NCBI RefSeq assembly: GCF_945859685.1
Contig: NC_079147.1
Coordinates: 189,145,174-189,209,173 of the forward strand
Origin: Eupeodes corollae
Lineage: Eukaryota; Arthropoda; Insecta; Diptera; Syrphidae
Direction: 5' to 3'
DNA length: 64,000 nucleotides
Numbering within the stretch: position 1 is the first letter of the stretch; each line of letters begins with the position of its first letter. Positions 25,240 to 36,401 of the stretch are shown piece by piece. Position numbers and translations under genes: made by a program. The notes beneath the pieces are model-generated. The model was not told the origin of the DNA. It did no database searches and saw only the letters and a program-made list of their open reading frames with translations.

Positions 25240-25429
25240 TACCCGTAGCGTGATATTTAGTGCGGTAGACTATCATACAAGGGGTCTTGGGTTCAATGCC
25301 TGCCTGGATTCGGCATATAAACTGTAGGTCCCTTTTCATCTCTGACAACATTACTCGCACATAGGAATGGTTGTGAGTTGTCAGTCACTAGGCCCTGGTT
25401 CTTCTTGGAATGTTACGCCACCTAATTTA
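25240..25429 (+). mobile_element. tRNA-derived SINE, copy 4 (internal deletion)
   Basis: It has head ACCCGTAGCGTGATATTTAG, box B GGTTCAATGCC, then jumps directly to TGGATTCGGCATATAAACTG and runs to TTACGCCACCTAATTT. About 100 bases between the box B region and the GGATTCGGC block are missing compared with copies 2 and 5. Confidence 0.82.
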
Positions 25430-26884
25430 GAGTTGTAATACGATTAAGTTCATTTTAGTTCTTAACTTCTTAAAGGCGTAAAAGGTAAATTTTTATTTTT
25501 AACACGTTTGGATTTAAGAGTTTAATTACGAGAATTAGCATGAACATGTTTATCTAAATAAATAATTTTTAGTTGAAAGTACATATTCCCGTGACCTGCA
25601 TTATAAAGTTTTCGCTGTTCCATTTCTGCTAAAGTTTATTCCGAAATAGTTTATCAATAAAGTATTTTGGCTTGTAAGAAAATACTACTGAAAGTGATCT
25701 TTATTCAGTAGTGAAAATATTATTTGAAATTGATCTTTTCGAAAATTATTTATAGCTTTTGTGTTTCACAATAGAAAATATACAATTTTTTAAAATCTTT
25801 AATTATTTTGATTTATTTTTAATAAAGGATGATTTTTTAAACTCGGGTTTTAAAAATATTTAGATTTAAATGAAATAAAAAGAAAGAGTAAGAAAAAGCA
25901 AAGCGTTTTAAAAACCACTATCGATATTGTAATGTTCCATCTCTCAAAATTATTCTTTTCACACTTAACTATTCTACAAAATATCAGCTTTAAACGACTT
26001 AAATTCGAAAGCTATTCTTTCGATAAGAAATGTGAGTTATCTCTTTCTTACATCAATACATTTTGTTCAATCTTTTGTTCCGATTTCCAATGAGCAAAAC
26101 GCCGAGTTCTGCCGTTTTTGAGGTTCAATTTTAAGAAACAGTTTTTTTTATCGTTTGTACTGCATTTTGAAATATGTACACTATTTCCCAAACAAAAAAA
26201 TCAGGTCAAACAGTAGCATACAATATTTCGATTACAATACATTCTAAAATTCAGTATTTCAACCCGTTTAAAGAACATTCGAAAAATTCGAAATAAAAAT
26301 GATAAATTGTGACACAAATAAGATAATTAAAGGAGTTCAACAAGTATTATCATTTTTTCCTCTTTAATAAACTGTGAGCTTTTTGCGAAGAAATCAGAAG
26401 AAAGCTTTTTTTCCAAATTTTATTTAGATCGGTTTACAAGCTTGATGTCGTTGCCCAGTCTAAAAAAAAATTATTCTTTTGGGTCCTGAAATGAAGACTA
26501 ACAAATAAAAGTGGATTTTTCTAACAAAGGTTTTTTAACAGACATTGTAGAAAATATGTAATTCTTTGGGTAGAAATCGGTAAGAACGTATAACATTAAA
26601 AAATCTCCAAAACTTTGCATATTTAAGTGAACATTTTTTAACTTCTCTTTAACATATCAAGATTATACGTTTATTCATTGATGTTTAAAGTGTTTTGTGA
26701 AAAGTATGCCTTTATTCGAAAGTTTTGACTTCTAATACTTCTTAAAAAAAAATAAAATTTCTTGAAATAAAATTGTCGACTTATGACTTTTCTTTTTGAG
26801 AGGAAATACAATGTTTAAAATGACGTAAGGTATTTTCACCCAAAACCCATAACGTCTAAAACTTGAATTTAATTCTCATCTCTG
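25430..26884. other. intron, no gene
   Basis: Very AT-rich. I see nothing recognisable in it. Confidence 0.45.
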
Positions 26885-27252
26885 AGCTGGTGCTCCAGTA
26901 ACTTATTTAAGCCTCTTCTAAAGTACATATTAAGAGAAGAGCTTTTAAAATTGTGATTCCGTCACTCCCACATCGCCGTAAAGATTTTTCTCACCCTTTT
27001 TTGTTGTTGCATTCCTACCCTTTAACAATTTAACCATAATACCCGAGCTTCCAGGTTTACTCTTGAGCCCAACTTCGGGCGTATATGAAAAACAGAGATT
27101 CATTTTTTAGCCGTACTACGCGAATGCCTTGTCACTTTCTATCTTTCACTGTTATTGCGATGTGAATTCTTGTATTAATGCTCACACTGTGTCTTTGGCA
27201 TACCAAAGGTATAGAAAACCCTTTAAGTGTGTGATAATTATAAAAAAAAGTA
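26885..27252 (+). mobile_element. 3' end of non-LTR retrotransposon family N1, copy 3
   Basis: The start matches the GAPATYLSLL block of the 43-kb copy (GCTGGTGCTCCAGTAACTTA). It then gives FFSRTTRM and a tail with GCTCACACTGTG and GATAATTATAAAAAAAAGT. Several deletions make it dead. It has the same orientation as the other three copies. Confidence 0.75.
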
Positions 27253-29214
27253 ACGACAAAATCCTAAGATATCATAAAGCCCAAAATTGGTCACATACCT
27301 CATAAGGTTAAGAAAACGGTGTATGCAAAGTTCTTGAAAGAATGATTAATGCTTAGCAGAATTTTTTTTAAAGGAGGAGTTCTCTAAAAGAATTTTTAAC
27401 ATCCTTCAAAAATTCCCGAACCCCTTCATAAAATAAATTTTATAGATATAAATAAAAATTCCGATCATTATATTTTAAAGGCTTTCAAAAACGATATTAA
27501 TTCAATCCTTCAAGAACGCCTTTTTAACTATAACTACATATAAACAATACAAAAATATCTCCCTCAAAAGTCCTAACAACGTCATTAAAGTCGTTTGATT
27601 TTTAATTATGCTCTTTCTTTTATTTTCCTCAAAATTCTTAAAATTCACATTCGGTTTTTATTGTTCTTTCAAAAAGCTTTGAATATTTATAAACGAGTAT
27701 GAAAGGCGTTAAGTCTCAAGGAAATTTCATTAAAATGAATAAACAAATTTCACGCTCTTATTACGCTTCTGCATAGTTTTTGTTCTAGTTGATGTCGTGG
27801 CATCATCATGGCATTGTTATTGAAAAAAAATATGAGACACATAAAACTACCTTCAGAATAGAATAAGAAACCACAAGAGACAATCTATTCTTTGAAAAAC
27901 AAAAAAAATCAAAATAAAAGCAACAAAATTCACCACAAAGTGGGAAAAAAGTCATCACCGCGGCACAGCATCATCACAACAGGATACCACAGAAGGAAAA
28001 GTTTAAAAAAAATACAATTATTTTCTTTTTTTGTTGTTGTTTTTGTCTTAAAAAAAATTGTATACAAATGTATGTACATATCCTTGCAAGAAAACCTAAT
28101 GCCCTCAATATCCTTATGCCAATCTTTTGTTCCGTTTTCTAAAATTGGGTTGACATCTCTCGCGCGACACAATGTCTGATGTTTTTTTTCGCAAGATGAA
28201 AGAGAGGTCTCGAGCTCGACTCTATTGATGGTGAGGGATGGAGCTGGGGGGAGAATTGGGAATACAAAATGAAAATAACAACAACAACTACTAGCTACTA
28301 TATAAATCCCAAGGATATTGCTGTACAAAGTTTGTTATGTACAATTATGTTACTCGAAACAGGTCTATCTATAGATTGAAACTTGATATATAACTACTCA
28401 CCGAGGAGTGAGGAGGGGGGCTGTGAGGTTGGATTTTTATGATAAAGGATATAAAATCATTTGATTGTATGATATTTTTTTTTTCTTTAAGAGACTTATA
28501 GTAGGCCATCAAGGAGACATATACAATGGCTTTTAGAAAGGAAATTCAATTTATCGGTAATGACGCCTGTCTGTCATGAATATTCAAAGGATGTCTATTA
28601 TCCTTAATTTTTTGTCTTCTTTTTCTTATGCGAGGCACTTTAAGATTGTCCTTTTTTTCTTCCTATATATTTATGTAAGGACATTCGTTGGCTATAATAA
28701 GTGGCATTTAAATGTAAATCGATATTCATACTTAAATCCTTGGAAAAGAGGACTTTCTTTCCGTTGGTATGCTTAATATATTCTAAATTGAATCATTATT
28801 CATTTGGGGCAGGTAATAGCAGAGAGATAGCAACCTAAACAAATTTTATTGGTCACGCGTTATTTATTATAAATTTTTGAATTTAGTACACTTTTATCAT
28901 CAGCTGATAATTGGTAATGGTCGATTTCCAAAAAAGTATACAAATACAAACTCCCCTTAAAGTCAGTATTTATATAGAAATTAAATAATCACTTAATTTA
29001 AATACAAATTTATTTTGAAGTTGTCCATTACTTAGCTGTTCCCATGAATTCTGTGCCCTATTACAAGACTTCTTTAGAATTCTATAGAATTCTTGTATCA
29101 TATACTATAATGATATTAACGAACTATTTAATTCTGAAATTCATTGTTTCAAACACTTTTTAGTATCCTTATCCAATGTGGAATCACAATTGAACAACAA
29201 ATGTTCTAAGAAAG
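27253..29214. other. intron, no gene; dense AAGGA/TCCTT words
   Basis: Overlapping frames on both strands at 27892-28328 look like chance. The interval 28080-28780 has an unusual number of ATATCCTT, AAGGATAT and AAGGACATT words (see findings). Confidence 0.45.
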
Positions 29215-30180
29215 TAACCAGCTCTCAGACCTATAAAGTCCGTGGGTGACTCCTAGCAGACATAGGGCCTTAACTACTCCTACGCGCAATATTGTACGGA
29301 TTTTGGCGATGTGTTAAAGCGGCCTCCAGCTCTTCCCCAGTGTCGACTTTTCCTGCTCGACTGTTATTTTCCAAGTGCTTCTCGGATTCCTGACTCTTCT
29401 GCCTTTCTTTATAAGTAGATTCCACAGCACTGCAGTTATCTTTTCGAAGCGTGTGTTCAATATAATAACTCTTGCACCTTCGATAATAGTGTCAATGGGT
29501 TCCTGACCTCTTATCCTATACAGTTTTTCATTGGATATACGATTGGGCCAGCAAGCCCGAAAGGGGTTTCTTTCACCTATTAATGAAGTTTTTCAGTTTT
29601 CAAATGTTCCTTAGATTTCAAAATACGCCTAGCGATATCTTGTTTGGATCCTTCTTTAATAGGGACAATAAGTTCCAAGTTTCTGAAAATTCTCTAATTT
29701 CTTCCACAAATCTTAGTTTTTTGTTGATTTTTTGTATCACTGTATCACGATGTTTGCTTCTGTCTTCACCCTTATTTTCATTTGATAGCGATGCTTTCTT
29801 CTACCAGATAAAAAGCATACATCGTCTGAAAAGTCTAAATGTTTCAAATATATGTTTCAGAGTCTATCTTATCCCTGCGTTTAATATCAGGTCTTCCCAT
29901 AGCAAATCACTTATCATCAATAAGAATAAAATAAGTGACAGTATGCAGCCCTGTCTGACTCCACTTTGAACTTCAAACTCTTCTGACAATATGCTTATCA
30001 GTGGGCACCCTCATGAATTGCCTTTTTACTAGAAATGAACCCAGAAGAAGCCATATAAGCTCCCTGTTGACGCTGTCAATAGCCTTTTGAAAATCAATCA
30101 ACAGCAAGTCAAGTGGTGTTCGAAATTGCCTCGAAATATGGTTTTTACAAACGTCCACTACATCCCGAGAATTAAGTACT
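29215..30180 (-). pseudogene. endonuclease/reverse-transcriptase retrotransposon remnant (RTE-like)
   Basis: The minus strand gives LLLIDFQKAIDSVNRELIW (reverse transcriptase block with the first catalytic aspartate), SGVRQGCILS-like sequence, KLRFVEEIRKLGTY, and near the C-terminus LYRIRGQEPIDTIIEGARVI and HTLRKDNCSAVESTYK followed by a decayed GxPRxTW-type tail. LIDFxKAFDSVxRxxIW and LWRRTGQExIxxxIxRRKWxWIGHTLR are typical of animal RTE-type retrotransposons with short 3' ends. Many frameshifts are present and the YxDD box is not visible. The left boundary is approximate. Confidence 0.78.
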
Positions 30181-30284
30181 TGATATAAATTTCGCTATGG
30201 CACCTTTTTCGGTAAACATTTCTTAAAAAAGAAAGTTGTCTAATCCTCACCTAGAATAGAAAGGACGGGAGGTCTATGACATTT

Positions 30285-31270
30285 AACTCCTTTTAGATTG
30301 AATTCGATGATATGTAGGCCAGTGATAATTGGGTAGCCAGAATATTTTCTTCTAAGTGGTCAATCTTTTCGGGCTTATGGGCTTAGATGAGTGACATTGC
30401 ATATCCCCACAGAAAATAGCCAAATTCATGAAATAAATCAGGTGGCACAACAGTCCGTAGAAAACCAGAGCCTAGTAACTTTCAACTCTCAACCATTCCT
30501 GTGTCCGAGTAATTGCAGGGATGGAGGGGACCTACAGTTTATATGCCGAAACCGAACGGCTAATTTGGGAAGGCACTTTTTCACGACAAGAATTACTCTT
30601 GGATAATTTGTTAATTCCTCACAAGAGGCAGTACCCATCAATAAAAACTTGGCATAGCAGGGATCGAACCCAAGACCTCTCGCATGACAGTCTAACGCAC
30701 TAACTATCATGTCACGGGTACTACAGAAAATAGCCAAGTCGCGTTTAATCATGAAGTCTTGAAGGCCAATTCAGGGATCCATAAAATGAAACTATATGCG
30801 GTTCTCAAACGCTTGCTACAATAAATAAATTATGAAAATCAATTTGAACCACAGCTCCTGCAACTTATAGTTCTTGAATTAGCACAAGAAAAATACAGTA
30901 ATTATGGCTTTAAATCGGTCACCAAAGGCTATAACGTTCTGGCCAGCATCTTTTTTACTGAGCATGGACCAATTGAACCACCAACAAGTCAGTTTTTAGG
31001 TATCACTCCAAAAACGGAAGTTATGTTTTTCTTACATATGCATTCAACCAAAAGTGAGCTTCATCGCAAAACAAATGTCTTGCGGTACGTAATTGGAATA
31101 AAACCATGACTTAAAAAATAAGTTTACACAATTTGGAAGCGTTTTTCAGGCGTCGTCTATTTATGTTGAAATGACAAACCAAAATAAAAATAAACCACTT
31201 GACATTTGAAAAGGGACAAAATAGCCACAATTTAAAATAGTCTTGCCAATTTAAAATGCTATACCTCTAA
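30285..31270 (-). pseudogene. mariner-like transposase remnant, split by a SINE
   Basis: The minus strand reads DEAHFWLNAYVRKT (first catalytic aspartate in DEAHF), IGPCSVKKMLARTL (decayed), SFYGSLNWPSRLHD, then after the SINE a WGYAMSLIYA-like stretch and RKDXPLRRKYSG. The order matches a mariner transposase. It is frameshifted throughout. The ends are approximate and inverted repeats were not located. Confidence 0.75.
30424..30722 (-). mobile_element. tRNA-derived SINE, copy 5
   Basis: The minus strand starts TACCCGTGACATGATAGTTA, has box B GGGTTCGATCCC and ends TGTTGTGCCACCTGATTTAT. A 15-base direct repeat, ACAGAAAATAGCCAA, flanks it exactly (30409-30423 and 30723-30737). The perfect duplication indicates a fairly recent insertion. 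Confidence 0.93.
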
Positions 31271-33689
31271 ATAAATCACCCATTTTCATAGTGCGTTATA
31301 AAATATAACATTGTGTGAAAAAGCACATTTCCATACCTCCTTAAAGAGCTATTTCAAAATTTTGTTAATAAATTTTAGTGTAATAAATATTGTGTGGCCC
31401 ATTAGAGGCTATAAGCTTAATCATGATTCTCATAGATCTTTCTTTAATTCCCACATGGTACGTATTATTTTTTCATCATCCCCCTCCCATTTTCTCGAAT
31501 TATGTGTCAGCACAAAACAAAAATTATTATTAAAAGTTCATTTGATTGTGTTCTGTAACACTTCATAAATATTATAGATGCATGAGTGAAAATTTGAAAT
31601 AGTTTCAAAGTTAATATTTTTACATTAAATCCCTCTTCCATATTCACACCAAACAAATGGCCTACTTTCGAACTTTTTATAAGCATAAATGTTTTTATAA
31701 TTTTCTTTTTCTATTTAAAAAATAAAGTAAAAATACTTCCCACATTTACAAATTGAACTACTTTAATTTAAGAGAAAAAAAAAAGAAGAACAAAATATGT
31801 TTCTAATAATAAAGCAACCTACCTATTTTTATACACATATGTAAAACATTGTAACTTTAATAAACCAATGAACATATCCTTCCTCTTGTCTCTCATGTTA
31901 CACCCGCCGTGCGTCGCTCGCTATACACCGCAGGTATGCCATTCATTAAATCGGTTTATAAATAAAATAAAGTAAAATAAAATAAGAACCTACCTATACA
32001 CAAGATTCCATATGCGAGTATATATCCTGCTGATGCTCTCAACTCATATCCACCAGGCAGGAGCCTCCCACCATCATCTACACACACACACACACACACC
32101 TATCTACATACCTACCTTCATGACAAAAAAAAGAAAAAGGAAATAGTCCCTACATGACTGAAATTTCAATGTGGAATTACATTTTAACCCCCGTACTTAC
32201 GTAGGTATACCCATACTTGCTCAAACACACTCACACATGCCATAATCACTATATTCGTACATTGTTCACATTGCAAGAGGTGGAACAATGTCAGACGTTT
32301 GTAAAAAGGAAATAACTTCCAACTCCATCCGGCTGGGCTTCTACCTCCTGCTTCCTACTTCTGATCCTGTTATTGCACAAAATGCTCTCGTGCTTCACGT
32401 GTGTTATCCCTTTTTTTGTTGCTGTTGTTGTTGCTGTAGTTCGGCTTAAAGAACTTTTCTTTTTTGTTGGTACATTATTTAATAAATTTCTGCTAAGTGG
32501 CGACGCGGTATTTTTATTAAAAAATATTTGTTTTCTTTTTTCCTTTCAACAAGAATTTATTTTGTTCAAAAGCAAAGGATATAAAAAGACAAAAACAAAT
32601 ATTAATAATAACAATCCACACAATAAACGAACGAGAAGTGCAAACTTAAAAGGACCTACTTATTGTGTCCATAACATTGATCGCACAGTTATGCACGATA
32701 AGTCAATTTTGAATTTTAAGGACTTTTATTTCTCTGTTATTTATTTTTTAAATCAAATAAAGGTACTTATGAACATATAAACGGGACGACCAGGATGCAT
32801 GACGACGACGACGAACGGGAGGATATAAACTTGTTCGAAGACTTCTTCAAAAAATTGTTTCGAACAATAAATAACTTTTTAACTTATTTTGATATGGAAT
32901 TTGTTTATTCCTTTGAAAAAGGACTTTTTGTATGCTACCCAATAAATTCCTTCTTTTGGTATATTCCAGGAGGATAATGGTTGCCATACAAATACAAAGC
33001 AAACATTGTTCATTAATCAAAAAGTTATATCCAAATTTATTTTATGTTTCTTATTTATTCCCTGCTGAAATGTAACAGCAACAATAACTCGAAAAATAAA
33101 TGATGTTAGTTTAATTTTATAAATTGCTTGTGAAATTTTGTAAATTACTCCCAATTAAATAACAACAGGATTTTTTCTTCAATAGTTTTTTTTTTTTTGT
33201 TCAATGACAAGTTTGACTTTATCTGTGGGTTTTTGAAGAATTATTACGATGGCAGTTTTTGTTGGTTAAATATAGAAATATAATTATTTGCTTCATAAAG
33301 TTTGCCATTCAAAGTTAACAAAAAAAGTTAAGATTTTTGTGTTAAATAAAGTTTGGTGCTGTAGAATGCTGGAAGGTGCTTCTGAGTCACTTAACTAATA
33401 GACCTTGTGACAGTTTGATTGATTTTAAGGTCCCTGTTCCTTATACATTGTCTCTGATGGATATCTTTTTCTTACTTTGAAAATGTTATGAAAATTTGAT
33501 AACAATTATGACAGCTGTCAGTTTCTGAATTGAAAAAATAAGACAGCAATTTTTCAACATTCTATAGGTACCTACCATAAAGAGTTTGACATTTTGTGTG
33601 GTTTGTGGGATTGAAGTAAGACCCATTTTGAGCTTCCTTTTATCCTTGTGTTTAGATGTGTGTAATTTGAATTTATGCGTTCATAATTT
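31271..33689. other. intron, no gene; GC-richer patch at 31.9 kb
   Basis: No exon is supported. Around 31900-31935 a pyrimidine-rich, GC-richer stretch ends in CAG|GTATGC (see findings). The frame at 32373-32780 (135 codons) is long for this DNA but shows only hydrophobic and Lys/Asn low complexity and no splice context. Confidence 0.4.
32081..32099. repeat. CA dinucleotide microsatellite
   Basis: An uninterrupted CA run of 19 bases. Confidence 0.95.
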
Positions 33690-33745
33690 TGATGGAGGAC
33701 ACTCACAGTTTTAAGCCGAATCCGAACGTTATTTAAGTGGTTAAG
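33690..33745 (-). mobile_element. tRNA-derived SINE, short internal fragment
   Basis: CAGTTTTAAGCCGAATCCGA followed by ACG matches the middle of the SINE on the minus strand (TCGGATTCGGCTTAAAACTG in copy 2). The head and 3' end are not recognisable. Confidence 0.6.
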
Positions 33746-34073
33746 AAAAAATAATATTTTTCCAACGAAAAGAGAAAAATTGGAGTTAAACGGTATTGTA
33801 GAACAAAAACTATGTAATGTTGTCAATTAAAATACAGACAAATCACCTTTATCGTCTTAAGCTCTTCTGTCATACTGGCAAAGTTGTAACAGCTTTGAAA
33901 AAACGGACAACTACCTTTTGTTGTAAATGCAAATGTAAAAGTTTGCCACAAATATCTTCTGAATTCACCTTTAAGAACGTGAATTTATAAATTATTTGTA
34001 TAAAAGCGTAGATGTATAAAAAGTACGATTTTTCTATCTAATTAATTTCTTGAATTGCTCATACATTAGCAAT

Positions 34074-36010
34074 TTTTAACCTTGACGAAGCAGTTTCAAC
34101 TTTTCGTAAGATCCTTAATTATTGTTGGGAAAAAAATGTGCCCTTAAAGAAATCAAGAAATACAAACTTTAGCTACCCTTGGTACACGAAAGAATTGCGT
34201 TTACTGCGTATCAAAAGAAATAAGGCATAAAAAACTTATCTCAAAACTCTGTCTGCATTCAACTTGTCATTTCATGTTGAACTCTTTAACCAATTTAAGT
34301 CTATTTCTAATTGCAAGCTAATATGCTATCTATGTTACTGATATGGGCACCTCTTTGACAGAGAATCCTAAAAAGTTTTGGAAACTTGTAAACTTAAAGG
34401 AAAAGTCAGATGGCTTTCAAGTTAACTTCACTTAAAAGAACCTTTTCATTAGATAAAACTGGTGCTATCTGTAACGCTTTCGCAACAAATTTCCGTGAGT
34501 CATTTGTTAATAGCTTTGAAGAAATGATAAAGTATATTTTCATAATCTTCACTCCTTTTCGCAAACTAGTCACATACCTGTGCTAAAGAGTACGGTCTTT
34601 GATTTTTATCCGCGTTGAATGATGATTGTTCAGCCGGTCCCGATGGTATTTCCCCGATGTTATTAAATAAAGTGTAGTAATGCTTAGGTTGAACCCTATA
34701 TCCTCTTATTCAAACTTTCTCTAAAAACAGGCAAATTTCCCAGCATATGGAAGAAGTCATTTCTGACACCAATTTTCAAGAAAGGTAACAAGTCGGGTAT
34801 AAGCAACTACAGGCCCATTGCAAAGCTGTCTTGCATTCCTAAAGTTTTTGAACAAGTTGTTTGTGAAAGTGTAGCATATTTTAGTAAAAATATCATTTGC
34901 GAACAGCAACTCACATTCTCAAAAATATGTTCAAACGCTTTAGAACAAGGTTATGAAGTTGACTGACTTTTCTAAAGCTTTTGACCAACTAAGCCAATTT
35001 TTATTCAAACTTAATGCACTTGGTTTTCCATAATTTTTTTTAGCTTGGATCAAATCATACCTTGAAAACAGATCCTACGAGGTAAAATTTAGAAATTGTC
35101 ATTCTAAACCTTTTGTTGCTCAATCTGGTGTTCCCCAGGGAAGCCATCTTGGCCCTTTTCTGTTTATCCTGTCTATTAACGATGTATCGTCATGTCAACC
35201 TCAATTGAAGTTATCATTTTTGCTGACGACATGAAGATTTTGAAAATAATAAAGTCCACCCAAGATCGTATTTTTTTGATAGTTTCACATTTTGGTGTGG
35301 GCCTTTTAATCAAGCCTTTAAAATGGCAGACGATAACTTTCACTAAAAAACTAATCAGTAACGTACTTGACTATTGAATATCACAGCAAAAACTCTGTCG
35401 CGTCTCCACATTTCCAGATTTAGGTGTACATTTCTGTCCAACTTAGAGTTTACACATCACATTAATTTTATTGTTAATAAGGCAAGTTCTATGTTTGGTT
35501 TTATAAAACGCTGGGCAAAGGAGTTCAATGATCCCTGTGTTACCTTTTCTTTGTATAATTACCATGTTTGTTCTCATCTTGAATATGCATCGCAAGTATG
35601 GACTTCTTATTACGAAATTTATAGAAAACGTATTGAATCAATTTAACATAATTTTATTCGCTTTGCCCTAAAGGGCCTTTCTTGGCAAGATCATTATGAT
35701 CTGCCTCTCTATGAACATCGTATTCAGCTTCGTCAATTGCAATCTCACCATCAAAGGTGTGTTAATTATGATTTAATATTTCTTCATCAACTAACGATGA
35801 AAGTGATGCACCTTATTTACTGTCTTGTGTACATTTAAATTACCGAGGCGGAACTCATTAAGAAAAGAAGAAGCTTTAAGTCGAATGAGCATTTTATATA
35901 ATTTACTCGTAAACTGTTCATCGATAGATTTAAATTTAAATAAGGTGGGATTGAAATCATTGTTTAGAACCAGTGCTCCACTATCGTAAACGTCTTTATT
36001 TTATCTTTTG
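34074..36010 (+). pseudogene. non-LTR retrotransposon reverse transcriptase remnant (family N2)
   Basis: In order: NLDEAVSTFRKILNYCWEKN, YPWYTKELRLLRIKRNKA, LTENPKKFWKLVNLKEKSDG, FKKGNKSGISNYRPIAKLSC, AWIKSYLENRSYEVKFRN, SGVPQGSHLGPFLFILSIND, FADDMKI (catalytic box intact at about 35217), then ASSMFGFIKRWAKEFNDPCV and RGLSWQDHYDLPLYEHRIQL-like. This is the ORF2 order of Jockey/I-type elements from the linker to the C-terminus. There are many frame breaks and deletions, and the endonuclease domain and 5' part are absent. A related copy lies in inverse orientation at 48.3-50.9 kb. Confidence 0.87.
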
Positions 36011-36401
36011 TTGTTCTGTATTAATTCATGTTGATGTTAATTACGTTTTGTATTTTGTGCGTGTGTTAGGCTTTAATTATATTATTATCTTACTAACAAC
36101 TAACACATACACTTATCATGAGCCTCTGATCGTAGTTTGAAGCTTGCTATTAGCTAACTACTTTCTGAAATTTTGAAGTTAAAAAAACCCCGCTTTTAAA
36201 AACTGTAAATATACTCGTATATATATTATTTTTATAAAAGTATACAAAAAGTAAGAAGTTTGGACTTGAGAAGTAATGAAATTATTTCACCATTTGTACA
36301 AATTAAATTTATTTACATCCATTGAGTGTAAGTGAAAGATTCAATTTTAAAATTAAAAAGTGACTATCCACTACTACAAGTTCTTTCGTTCCAAAAATAT
36401 A
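36011..36401. other. intron between two transposons, no gene
   Basis: AT-rich. It may include the untranslated 3' part of the preceding retrotransposon, whose end I could not fix. Confidence 0.4.

Noticed and set aside
27930..28328. 132-codon minus frame overlapping a 95-codon plus frame
   Set aside because: Both frames are low complexity and overlap each other; no family signature.
32373..32780. 135-codon open frame with a hydrophobic start
   Set aside because: A Phe/Val-rich start and Lys/Asn-rich end come from T- and A-rich runs; no homologue recognised and no promoter or splice support.
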